A DNA stretch of 64,000 bases, from contig JACVTC010000001.1 of assembly GCA_016946835.1 (NCBI GenBank), forward strand, positions 3,596,001-3,660,000, written 5' to 3'. Below are positions 52,041 to 62,715 of this stretch, piece by piece. The translations under genes were made by a program, and so were the position numbers. This stretch comes from Neocallimastix lanati (nom. inval.) (Eukaryota; Neocallimastigomycota; Neocallimastigomycetes; Neocallimastigales; Neocallimastigaceae). The notes under the pieces are model-generated. The model saw only the letters and a program-made list of their open reading frames with translations. It had not been told where the DNA came from and searched no databases. Within the stretch, counting starts at the first letter, position 1. Each line of letters starts with the position of its first letter.

Positions 52041-52792
52041 AGATTAGAAATCGTAGAATCTTTATCCCGGAAATAATTAAAAGAAAAAGAAGAAGAAATA
52101 TCACATATCTCTAAAGAAAAAAAAAGTAAGAACAAAAATAAGGATAAAAAGCAGTAATTTCGAAAGTTATGATCAAAAATCAAAAATTATAACGAATATG
52201 CAAAAAAAAAATTTTTGAAATTTTATTTCAATATACATACATTTGAAATTCGAATCGGATTCATTAGCTATTAAAAATTTAGGTTGTTCTACGACATATA
52301 GATATGAAAGTATTATTAGCAAATTAAAAAGGATATAAAAATATTAAAAAAAAATAACAAATTTTCATAGTAAACAAAAATTTTTACAATGCTTTATTTA
52401 TGGGAGAATATTAGAAGATTAGTATTTTTAGTTTATAATTTAATTAAACATTTTAATTAATATTTTTATTTTAGCACCAACTTTTATTAATTTTAAATAT
52501 TAAATAATTTATTATATATAAATAGGATATATTATTATAATATATTATAATATAGTTTATATAGTTTATGAATATACTTTCATAAATTTTTTATTTTTAT
52601 AAGACTCTTTGAAATAGTTCATATGAAAACATGTATTCAATGCATTGAAATATGGATGATCCATCAAATGCATTTTATATGTATAAATATCATTAAATTA
52701 TGTATTCTTAAAAAAATAAGTCTTTTGCATCAAATAAGTAAAGTTAGTAAATAAACAAATATTGAAATTTTTATCAATTTTCAAATATAATT
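50665..52792 (+). mobile_element. Degenerate Ty1/Copia-like retrotransposon
   Basis: Two related LTRs of about 380 bp (50665-51044 and 52409-52792) share ATTAGTATTTTTAGTTTATA, AATAGGATATATTAT, GTATAAATATCATTAAATTA and TGTATTCTTAAAAAAATAAG. A purine-rich GGGAGAA precedes the right LTR. GATTAAGAGTCTCATTTGAC directly after the left LTR is the likely primer-binding site. The interior encodes a broken Gag-like protein only. It has no RT or integrase, so it is defective or non-autonomous. The two LTRs differ at many positions, so the copy is old. Confidence 0.75.
51408..52047 (+). pseudogene. Broken Gag-like gene of the Copia-like element
   Basis: Begins at an ATG at 51408 with MNGTTEIAHNRMEYVLTEDN and YDEWYEDFILELQ. 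The L-T-x-x-N-Y-x-x-W pattern is typical of the start of Copia Gag. A stop follows after about 34 codons. Further open pieces (KFIRLNIRGTQEEFNEVHKI, then IKETLEYIKEFLDIAQKQEK) have coiled-coil character and end in a poly-A tract encoding lysines. At least three frame interruptions are present. Confidence 0.6.
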
Positions 52793-53232
52793 TTTAATTG
52801 TTTTATTGTTAGTATTATCTATTATTGTAATTATTATTGTTATTGTTATTTATTATTTGTTATTATATTAATATTATTTTCAAATATTATTTCTAATTAT
52901 TTTATTATTATTTATTTATTATATTATATATATATTTTTTTCAAATATTATTTCTAATTATTTTATTATTATTATTTATTATATTATAGTTTTTTTCAAA
53001 TATTATTTCTAATTATTTTATTATTATTATTTATTATATTATAGTTTTTTTCAAATATTATTTCTAATTATTTTATTATTATTATTTATTATATTTTTTT
53101 TTTCAAATATTATTTCTAATTATTTTATTATTATTATTATTATTATTTATTATATTTTTTTTTTTCAAACATTATTTCTAATTATTTTGTGAAATATTAT
53201 TATAATTATTTTTAAATATTATTTCTAATTGT

Positions 53233-53307
<75 letters not shown>

Positions 53308-53415
53308 TTCAAATACTATTTCTAATTATTTTGTTATTATTATTATTTTTAAATATTATTTCTAATTATTTTGTTTTTATTATTATTATTATTTTTAAAT
53401 ATTATTTCTAATTGT

Positions 53416-53447
<32 letters not shown>

Positions 53448-53560
53448 CATTATTATTATTATTATTATTATTTTCAAATATTATTTCTAATTATTTTGTT
53501 ATTATTATTATTATTATTTTTAAATATTATTTCTAATTATTTTGTTAGCATATAAATTTA
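52793..53560. repeat. Minisatellite of TTTCAAATATTATTTCTAAT units with ATT runs
   Basis: About a dozen copies of TTTCAAATATTATTTCTAAT followed by TATTTT(A/G)TTATTATT with variable spacing caused by changing ATT counts. The core is nearly the same as the unit in intron 14 of the LRR gene (TTTCATATATTATTTCTAAT), 22 kb away. No coding potential is seen. Confidence 0.85.
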
Positions 53561-53681
53561 ATTAAAGCAAAAAAAAAAAAAAATAACATAGCAAAGTAAA
53601 ACAAAAAAAAAATAAACATAGCAAAGCAAAGCAAAGCAAAGCAAAGCAAAGCAAAACAAAACAAAACAAAACAAAACAAAA

Positions 53682-53716
<35 letters not shown>

Positions 53717-53884
53717 AGAAGAAAAAAATAGAATGAATTATGATATGGTCATTATTAAAAAAAATTTATACAGCATAGGATTTAAAAAGAACACTTATAT
53801 ATTAAAAAATTGTTATATTTTTTTCTAACCATAAGAAAATAGTGAATAAAATTAGTAATTATGTTCTCATTATGTTTTCTAATT

Positions 53885-53920
<36 letters not shown>

Positions 53921-54089
53921 ATTTAAATATAGTTTTATTATATAAAAATGAAAAATAAAGAAATTTTTTTTATTTTTTATTGAAGAAAAATTATTTGATA
54001 TGTGAAATAATTTCAATTTCTAACTAAGAAATTTAAGAAAATAAAGCAAACGAATGAACATCGGTAAAGTGGATAGTGTATATGTGTTT
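53561..54089. repeat. (GCAAA)n/(ACAAA)n pentamer run and AT-rich spacer
   Basis: The pentamer GCAAA repeats at about 53618-53651 and turns into ACAAA up to about 53683, followed by poly-A. The remainder is AT-rich without a gene. Confidence 0.75.
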
Positions 54090-54475
54090 TATTGATGGTC
54101 TAGTAATCATTAAACTCTCCTCTAATCAAAAGAAATGTTATCAGGAGATTCAATTTCCATAGATTCATTGTATAAAGAATAATGATATTACTATTTGTGT
54201 AAAATATATTTTGTTAAGACTAGTAAATAAAAGTGCTTCTTTATCAGATAGGTTCAATGGTGATTTTCTTGGTTATAAAGGAATTTTTTATTATACCCAT
54301 CAAAAAAGTATCTCAAATAGAGCTACCAATGAATGTTACAATGCCATTTAGATAATCTACTAAGCTTAGAATATTAAATTTTGAACTCTTTTTTTTAAAA
54401 AAAGTTCCTTTTATTGAACTGTAGCTCAATCTAAAAGCTAAAATTCCACCAAGGAAGGATATAAAGATCTTTTTT
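54090..54475. repeat. Dispersed repeat, copy 1
   Basis: Aligns over several hundred bases with 57190-57608. The clearest shared block is AGCTCA(A)TCTAAAAGCTAAA then TTCCACCAAG, here near 54423-54457. Other shared blocks are AGAATAATGATATTACTATT near 54176 (AGAATGATTATTACTATCTG in the other copy) and AAAAGTA(T/A)CTCAA. The family is unknown. Composition is less AT-rich than the spacers. Both strands are interrupted by stops. Confidence 0.55.
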
Positions 54476-56238
54476 TATTCATTAATTTTATTTTTAATTA
54501 TTTTTTTTTTCACATGCATGAATCTTTTTAGGAATAGAAGAGAATATATAAGAAGTAGGACTGCCATAGGAATGCAATTAAACATCGTAAAGAAGTTTAA
54601 TTAACATAGTTTTAAGTTAATTCACTCCAATTGACTTTTCATTTTTGTTAACTCATTAAAAGTAAAACTTTTTTTTTTTGACTAGGAATAAACTTTACTA
54701 CTTATTACTAATTATTAAAAATAAAAATAGTTCATGAAAATTCATGAAAATTCATGAAAATAAAATATATGAAAATATTTCATAATAATATTAATATTAA
54801 AAAAAATTACTCTTTGAATTTCGAGGAATGAAATATTTCATATCAAAGTTTTTTTTTTTTTTCGTTTTCAGTTCAGTTCGTCTAAGCTAGAAAAAAAAAA
54901 TCCATAAGAAAAAGTGTATAAATATTTTAATGATAGATGTTAAAATAAAAATTTTTTTTCCTTTTTGATCAAAAATAATGTGAAAGTATTTGAAATATTT
55001 ACTTTTTGATCAGAAATAATGTGAAAGTGTTTGGAATATTTTTTATATTTATTTTTTTTTCATGACCAAATGAGAAAATAATATATGATACAAGGAGACT
55101 CTCTCCCACTTTTTTTTTCTTTGATTAAAAAAAAGGTGAAAGTGTTTGGAATATTTTTTTTTTCAAAAAAAAAAAAAAAAGAAAAAAAACATCGAATCAT
55201 TGCCATTAAACAAAAACTTGCTCTAGGAGGTATATATAAGTAATTTCCTTGACATATTTATATATAGTAGTATTGGAAGTCTTATTTTTTTTTAAACCCA
55301 AAATTTCCAAAATAAATCTTCATTAAATTCAAAAAAAAAGAACTTCTCCAGTGTTTTTTTTTTTTTTTTTTTTTTTAATTTTTATTTTATTTTATTTTAT
55401 TTTATTTTATTTTATTTTATTTTATTTTATTTTATTTTATTTTATTTTATTTTATTTTATTTTATTTTATTTTATTTTATTTTATTTTATTTTATTTTAT
55501 TTTATTTTATTTTATTTTATTTTATTTTATTTTATTTTATTTTATTTTATTTTATTTTATTTTATTTTATTTTATTTTATTTTTATTTTATTTTATTTTA
55601 TTTTATTTTATTTTATTCAATCTGTACTTTATATTCATATTCAATATTTATTTTATTTTATTTTATTTTATTTTATTTTATTTTATTTTATTTTATTTTA
55701 TTTTATTTTATTTTATTTTCTATTTGAACTTAGTTAAAAGCGTATAGTAAAGAATTAACTGAAACTGAAGACAAAGGAAACTAAGATACAAGGTTTAAAG
55801 TAAAAAAAAGGTAACATTTTTATTGTTTAAAAAAATCTAAAGAATGAGTGTTACCCCTATAATTTATTTTAATTTATTTTACTGTTTATTCTAACATTAG
55901 TGGGCCCTAATTCTAATTCCAATGTTTCATTGAAATGGTATTTTAGGATAATGTATATCGGTTAGTGGTCAGTAGATGGCTCATGTCTGGCTAGAATGGT
56001 AGATTTTTTTTATAATGTCTTGAAAGTATATAAAGTTTTTTTTTTTTAGTTTAATATAAAATAGGTAGCGTTATTTATTGATTACCAAAGGTCATTTCAT
56101 TTTTTTTTTTAAATCTCTCAACCATAACCTTTGTTTAAAAAAAAATTTTTTTTTTAGAATATTTCAATTATAAATTTTATTTAAAATTTTTTTTTCTTTT
56201 TTTTTTTTTTCTGAATACCTCAATCATAATCCTTATTT

Positions 56239-56286
<48 letters not shown>

Positions 56287-56290
56287 GTGA
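54476..56290. other. Spacer with short repeats and a large (TTTTA)n array
   Basis: GTGAAAGT(G/A)TTTG(G/A)AATATTT occurs three times between about 54979 and 55160. A pentanucleotide (TTTTA)n array occupies about 55376-55615 and resumes at about 55649-55720. The tyrosine/isoleucine/leucine-rich open frame across it is not a gene. The segment 55880-56010 has mixed composition but no open frame. Confidence 0.75.
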
Positions 56291-56560
56291 GAATTTCTTA
56301 TGAACTAACTAGACCATATCTTCAACAAATAGGCTACCACATCATTTTTTTTTTCATCAGTATTCACACCTATCTCTTGCATCAAATACATCATTGGTAA
56401 ATAAATTAATAAACATAAGGGTGATAATGGATACTCTTGTAGAACACTATAATGTATTAAAAATTTTTTTTTTACTAAAGAAGTTTACTATTAAATTTTG
56501 TAGGAGCTTTCTAAAGTATGATATAAACTAGTAATGAACTTACTACCAAATATTCAATAT
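56291..56560 (-). pseudogene. LINE reverse-transcriptase remnant
   Basis: Minus-strand translation gives VLQEYPLSPL in one frame and, one base shifted, MFINLFTNDVFDARD. Together they match the conserved non-LTR RT segment G-x-x-Q-G-x-P-L-S-P-x-L-F-N-x-F-I-N-D-V/L. One frameshift and surrounding stops show decay. It lies between the two copies of the dispersed repeat, which might be parts of the same LINE family. Confidence 0.55.
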
Positions 56561-56565
56561 TATTA

Positions 56566-56617
<52 letters not shown>

Positions 56618-56755
56618 AGTAGAATTGAGTCATAAACTAAAAGACATTATGAAGTAGACATATTATTTTATTATCACGAGAGGATTAATGGAACCCTGTG
56701 AAAAAAAAAAAATAAAAATAAAAAATAAAAAAAAAATTAATATCCTTTCAATTAA

Positions 56756-56803
<48 letters not shown>

Positions 56804-57189
56804 GATAATAATTTTTTTTAGACTAGGAAGAGAATACACTTTCATTCTTTATTTTTTTTTTATTATTAAAAAATATATATATTAAAATATTGTATACATT
56901 TTAAATGAAAAACATACTATAAATATTAAGATAAAAAATATATATATACCTATAAATATATATATAAATAAAAGGTATCAAATAAAAAAAAGATATAGAA
57001 AAAAATCAATTTTAATAAAAAAAAAAAAAAAAGAAAAAAACAATGTTAAAATATGTAATACAATGAAAATAAAAAGAGAAAAATTTTTAAAGTAATTATA
57101 GGATTATGATGCGAATCGAAATTATTTCTACCATAAAAATTTTTATTAAAATAAAACAATGACAAAAAAGTAACATTAATAAAGTAGAA
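56561..57189. other. Low-complexity spacer
   Basis: A poly-T tract of about 50 bases (56570-56616), an (AAT)n run at 56756-56803 and poly-A tracts. No gene is seen. Confidence 0.6.
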
Positions 57190-57608
57190 TAGTGTAGTTA
57201 TCACTAAGCTCCTCGCTCAAACTATGAAAAATATAATAGAAACATAATTCAGAAGATTTCATTATTCCAAAGATTTCATTATGTGAAGAATGATTATTAC
57301 TATCTGGGTAAGATGTACTCAAAGGAGAAGTAATAGAGGTAGATTCTCCTTTGTCATATCAATTTGATGTCAACTCTTTTTTTTTTTTTTTTTACTAAAC
57401 CAGTCAAAAAGTAACTCAAGAAAGCTAACTAGTGATTAGTTTGGTGTTGATAAAGGTAATCAGAGAGGAATTATTTATGGGAACATTAAGAACCTTGAAT
57501 TTTTTTCAATAAAAGTTCTTTTTCAATGTTTTTTCTTCCTTCCCCCCCTGGGGTATTGAATTATAGCTCATCTAAAGCTAAAGTTCCACCAAGATGGAAT
57601 ACAAAAAT
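57190..57608. repeat. Dispersed repeat, copy 2
   Basis: Second copy of the repeat at 54090-54475, in the same orientation. The shared block here is AGCTCATCTAAAGCTAAAGT followed by TCCACCAAG near 57565-57593. A CCCCCCC homopolymer at about 57543-57549 is exceptional in this AT-rich sequence. Confidence 0.55.
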
Positions 57609-58046
57609 ATATTCATTCATCTATACCATAAATTCTCTTTGATAAATATATATACAATTTAAATATTTTTATAATAATTAAATTATCGAATGAATTTTAA
57701 TAATTATTATTACTTAACACTATTTAAAAAGTTTAATTTAGTTATAAATATCTTTCGACAATTATATCTAAATATCGATATAAAAAAAATAATTTTATAT
57801 ATTTTTGATAATTTTATATTAAAATCAATTTCTTTTTATTATTATTTTTATATATTTATATATCCAAATTTATTATTTTTTGTCCATTTATAATTTATTA
57901 TTATGATTTGAATTATTTTAATTTTTTAATTTTTTAAAAATTATTATAATATTATTCAAAAATAAAAAATTTTTATTATCAATAATACTATTAGTTCTAT
58001 AATTATTACATTGAATAATACCAATTGCCATTACATACAGTATTAC
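57609..58046. other. AT-rich spacer, no gene seen
   Basis: The open frame at 57690-57893 is rich in F, Y, I and N, as expected from composition alone, and has no recognisable feature. Confidence 0.5.
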
Positions 58047-58922
58047 TACTCATTTATATAATATATACCTTTTTCACCTTTAGCCCAACTAATAAGATTT
58101 CTATTAATATCAAATTTCATTCCATTACTATCAATAGCAGGAATTAATTCATGACCAGTAGTTGTAGCAAATACCACCATAATTTAAAATATTCTGAATA
58201 TTTACAATGAACCATTAAGATTTTAAAAAATTCCAGCTGAGAAGATAATTTCACTTTTATATTTTTGAATAATGAGCATTAACTTCTTTATTTTTTTTTT
58301 TTTTTTTTTTTTATAAAATTATTGAAATATAAGATATTAAATAAAATTTTTATAATAGTGTTATTTATATTCAGTTTTAAACTTTTATTTATATATTCAT
58401 ATTTATAATTATCATATTCATATATATAGTTTTCTTATTATTCTTATTAACAATCTGAAATATAATAAACCAACCTATGGATGCATTTCCTAATCATCTG
58501 ATTTATCATTAACAACAGGTCTATTAATCCATAATTAATTTGTGAGCAACACTACATATTTTGTAGTGTACACCATCGGTAAAGCAACATCACTAATATT
58601 AAATTCATCGTATAAGTTTTTAATTTTTTTTTTTCTTTTTTCTGGGGAGTTTATAATAAATATTAGAGAATTAATTTTTTTTTTAATAGCATTTAATTTT
58701 TAAAGAACCTCTTTCATTAATATAAATATCAACATATGATACATTTGAAATTCTAACTTTTCATTGAATCTCTAACGGTTTTAAATATATCTTGAGAGCA
58801 ACTTCCTTACTATTACCAGAAAATACATTATTAATAAATATTTTATCAATATTCATACCTGACATTTAATTAATTTCATTAATGAAATATTTATGTCTTA
58901 GAGTGTCAGAAGTAACACCCAT
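58047..58922 (-). pseudogene. Decayed gene of unknown function
   Basis: Minus-strand translation from the ATG at 58922 reads MGVTSDTLRHKYFINEIN, stop, MSGMNIDKIFINNVFSGN then SKEVALKIYLKPLEIQ, stop, KVRISNVSYVDIYINERGSL. After a T-rich interruption it continues with NLYDEFNISDVALPMVYTT. A third open piece at 58047-58180 reads MVVFATTTGHELIPAIDSNG then MKFDINRNLISWAKGEKGI. The pieces have clearly protein-like composition on one strand but are separated by stops and frame changes. I do not recognise the family. An unrecognised multi-intron gene is possible but less likely, because two of the stops lie inside otherwise continuous frame. Confidence 0.5.
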
Positions 58923-59214
58923 TTTTTATTAATTATTTTTAATTATTAATTCTTTTTAATATATCATATTTTATTATTCCTATTGTTATCTTTATCATTT
59001 TTAAATATTAATATTTTTAATTGGTATTATAATTAGTTACATTTTTTTTTTAATTATTATCATTAATAATAAAATATAATGATTATTATTTATTTATTTA
59101 TTTTTTATTATTTCTATTATTCTATTATTATTATTTTTTTCTAATTTTATATTTATTATTGTTATTAAATATAAATAAATAATTAAATCCAAAAAAAAAG
59201 AAAAATTCTATATA
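58923..59214. other. AT-rich spacer, no gene seen
   Basis: TTATT-type low complexity only. Confidence 0.5.
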
Positions 59215-59970
59215 TATTTGCCTGTAAGTTTTCTTTTTTATATAATCTAATGTAAATTGTACTCCTTTATCTGTGATAATGATATTTGGGAATACCATAT
59301 ATTATGAAATTTTCGGTCAAAAAAAATTTTTTGCTATGTCTTTAGAAGTAATGGAAGCAAGAGGTTGCCCTTCTACCCATCTTGTAAAATAGTTCACTAA
59401 TACTAAAATATATTGATTTCCTTGTTGAGAGATAGGTAAAGGATCAATAGTATCCAACCCTAAATGAGTAAAGGGAGCTTCAACTTCGGTTATATATTTT
59501 TTCTGTAAAGGATTTGGAATTTCTTTTTTTTTTTTTTTTTTTTTTTTACTTAATTGACAAGTAGTATAATTTTGAATATATATCTTCTAATATCAATAGT
59601 TATGCCTTTCCAATAACAAGTTTTCTTTTAGTTTTTCGTAAGTACTTCTGACTTCTGAATCCTTCATGTCCAATCGAGTGGGCTTAATTTATTAGATGAA
59701 ATTTATCTTTCATTTTTCTTTTTTGATAATTTTTTCTGAAGTTTTCTTCCTTTTTAATATATTCTTCTCCATTTTAATTTTATAATGTGGTTCTCTAAAA
59801 TTTCTTTCATAAATTCACCAATTTCCTTATTTTCTTCAGCATTAATTTCATTTTGTTCTTGTTCTTGTTTTATTTCTTTTTCATTTTCATAAATACTTGA
59901 ATCTTTATAATTTATAGTGTTACCTTGGTAATTACTATTGTTAATATATGTACCTCTTTTATTTTCCAAT
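59215..59970 (-). pseudogene. Ty3/Gypsy integrase remnant
   Basis: From high to low coordinates the minus strand encodes EENKEIGEFMKEILENHI (counterpart of the region before the integrase zinc site in the intact element), HSIGHEG, KRKLVIGKA, YTTCQLSKK, VEAPFTHLGLDTIDPLP, NQYILVLVNYFTRWVEG and SITSKDIAK, with frameshifts and stops between them. This follows the order HHCC domain then first part of the catalytic core seen at residues about 1410-1570 of the intact Gypsy protein, but the sequence is quite different, so it belongs to another Gypsy family. The second catalytic aspartate region and everything after it are missing. Confidence 0.8.
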
Positions 59971-60670
59971 ATTTTAATTATTGAAAACTTAGTATAATTG
60001 ATTTTTCAATTCAGATAAATCATTAATTTTTTTTTTTTTTTTTTAGTATTTCCCCCATAAAACAGTCACTTTCATTACATTATAATATATAGAAATTTAT
60101 ATTATTCAATTTATTATTATAATACTAAATAATATTGAACTAATTTATAAATTTTTTTTTTAAATTTATTTTAATTGATTTCTTGTATGATATTACAATT
60201 TATATTATTTTTTATATTATTATTTTATTCTAATATATTATTATTTAAATTAGTTAATTTATTCACATATATATTTTGATTATAATAATTTTTATGGTTT
60301 ATGATGTCTCCAAAATTAATTGAAAGTTTTCGAATTTTCTATGATTTTTTTTGAATCTTCAAATATACCCTGCTTTTTTTCTCTTAATATTTTTTTTTTT
60401 TTTTATATATTTGAAATTATTTTTGAAAATTTTTAAATTATATAATTCTTCACTGGTACCTGGTAGCCTAATAAAATAAGCAGTACTTACTAGACTTAAA
60501 TTATATAATATTTTATATTTGAATGTCAATAAATATTAAATAGCATGAATTAAAGAACAAACAATAGAAACTTATTAACATAAGTAGCGGACAAAATATA
60601 TAAATGTAAAAATATATGCAAATTTATTGATATATATAAAATAAATTATTTATTTATCTAATTTCCTGCT

Positions 60671-60711
<41 letters not shown>

Positions 60712-61099
60712 TATTTGTATATATTATCTATAATAAGTTATATTAAAATTTACTTATTATTTATATTTATTATCCGTTTATGAAAATATACAATATCTCA
60801 AAGTATTTTATAGTGTACATTTATCATAGGTAAAATTATATATATATTAATTTACAAAACCTAAAATTAAATAATTATAAATGTTAAATTTAAAATATAA
60901 TTATGTATAACTCAGAAGAATATAATACTATAGTATAAATAAAGTGATTTTTAGTATAATATTAACAATAAATATCTGAATATTAATATTAACAAAAAAT
61001 ACAATAAAATTATATATAAATATCTGAACATCTTTAAAAAAAAAAATAAATAATAACCATATTACGATTTAAATATATGAAAAATTATGAGTAACTGAA
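59971..61099. other. AT-rich spacer, no gene seen
   Basis: Poly-T tracts at about 60031-60044 and 60673-60706. No supportable frame or retroelement end was found. It precedes the plus-strand cysteine-rich gene. Confidence 0.5.
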
Positions 61100-61802
61100 A
61101 TGTTGTTTTGCTTTATTTTAGCAATATATACATATTTTGTATCTTTTTCTCAGCATGGCTATTCTCAGAATATAACTATTGAATCAGAAGATATTCCGTA
61201 CAAATACCTTTATCACTTAAAATACAACTACTAATTCTATTAATGAATGTGAAGTTTGTGATACAACCATATGCAAAGGTTAGAATTTAAATTGCCTTTT
61301 ATTGAAATTCCAATTAATACCAATACTTCACGATTAAGTGACCATAATGCAGATTGTGAAATGTGTAAACGTTCAAAAAACAAAATTAATAGGTATATAT
61401 TATACCCATATGTATCTTATCATAGCTCATAGCCCTGAAATAAGTATTAATGTTTCAACTAATTGTACCAAAAATTCTCAATGTCTTACTAAATAAATGT
61501 GTAGACAATATTTATAAATTCAATGAAGATGATATTATTAGGCGTTGTCACTTGGGTCGTTGTGGAAGGTTTATTGGAGATCCTTGTGAAAATAAATACG
61601 ATTGTTCAGATGGTGAATGTGATAGAGTATGTTATATGCCTATTCCTCCTAGAGTCAATGAACTTGATTCTTTTTTTAGGTCTTTAGAATTTTTAGCAGC
61701 TTTTTTTTTTTAATTGTAGTTATTGTTGTTTGTCTTTGTTGTGGTTACTGTTGCAGTAAATCTAAGACTACTAAATCCTATAAAGAATTCAATACTATTT
61801 AA
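61100..61802 (+). pseudogene. Frameshifted cysteine-rich type I membrane protein
   Basis: The ATG at 61100 opens a signal peptide (MLFCFILAIYTYFVSFSQ) and YSQNITIESEDIPYKYLYH. The frame then breaks. Later pieces, all on the plus strand and in protein order, read INECEVCDTTICKG, FIEIPINTNTSRLSDHN with DCEMCKR, INVSTNCTKNSQCLT, KCVDNIYKFNEDDI, RCHLGRCGRFIGDPC, YDCSDGECDRVC, and finally a membrane span LIVVIVVCLCCGYCC with a short tail SKTTKSYKEFNTI and a stop. At least four frame changes are needed, one of them at an 11-T run next to the membrane span. The cysteine spacing resembles small repeated disulfide modules, but I do not recognise the family. It is either a recent pseudogene or a gene damaged by homopolymer sequencing errors. 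Confidence 0.65.
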
Positions 61803-62468
61803 ATTAGAATATCATTATTTAAATTTAATAAAAATTTTTATAAACCTAAGAGTTTTTATAAATATGCAATTTTTTTTAAAACTTTTGCAATTATTATAAA
61901 TTAATTTCTTCTTCATCTGAACTCTAGTAAGTAAAGAGTTGATTTAGGCCTACTGCTGATAATGAACAAGTATAAAAGAAGATTATACTATTCAAATTTA
62001 TTTTGGCCTTTAATATTATTTTTATTTGTTGATCTCTCTCTATATATAAATAAATTAATGGAAATAATTCTCAAAGTGAAATTTAGGCCAAGATTTTGGT
62101 TAAGAAAAAAATTTTTTGGCTATATAATATAATGAATACCATAATACAGTATATGGAAATTAAATTAGTAATATTATTGTAGAAGAAAAAAAAAATAAAT
62201 TAATACTATTTATATAAAAATGAAGGAAAAATTATTTAAGTAAATAGAAAAAAAAAAAAAAAAAAAAAAAAATGAAATAAATAATTTATTAATATATCTT
62301 AATATATCATAATATATATATAATAAAATTAAAATAATATCAAGTCTTAACATTGCATAAAAATAAATAAATATTAAAATAAGAAGAACAATTATTTTTA
62401 TTGATGTTTTATCATTATTTTATTTTTATTAATATATTAATAATATTAATAAAACTATTAATGGATTG

Positions 62469-62508
<40 letters not shown>

Positions 62509-62715
62509 ATAATTCTTTTTATAAAAAAAATTAATAATATTATTTTTATTTGTGATTAAAAATTATGGTGTTATTAGTTTTATCACTAATCACTATTAAA
62601 TTATTTGTTATTTTTAGTTATAATTATAACTAGGATAATTTTTTTTTTTTTTTTTTTTTTTAGAAGTAAAAAAAGTTTAACAATTGGAATTATAAAATTT
62701 ATACTATAATAATAG
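61803..62715. other. AT-rich spacer between convergent genes
   Basis: No gene is seen. Poly-A (62250-62271) and poly-T (62477-62500, 62639-62660) tracts. It separates the 3' ends of the cysteine-rich gene and the hydrolase gene. Confidence 0.55.

Noticed and set aside
55351-55737. 128-codon frame rich in Phe-Tyr-Ile-Leu
   Set aside because: Pure (TTTTA)n pentanucleotide array; the repeating F-Y-F-I-L pattern follows from the repeat.
57690-57893. 67-codon Phe/Tyr/Ile/Asn-rich frame
   Set aside because: Expected by chance at this AT content; no conserved motif.
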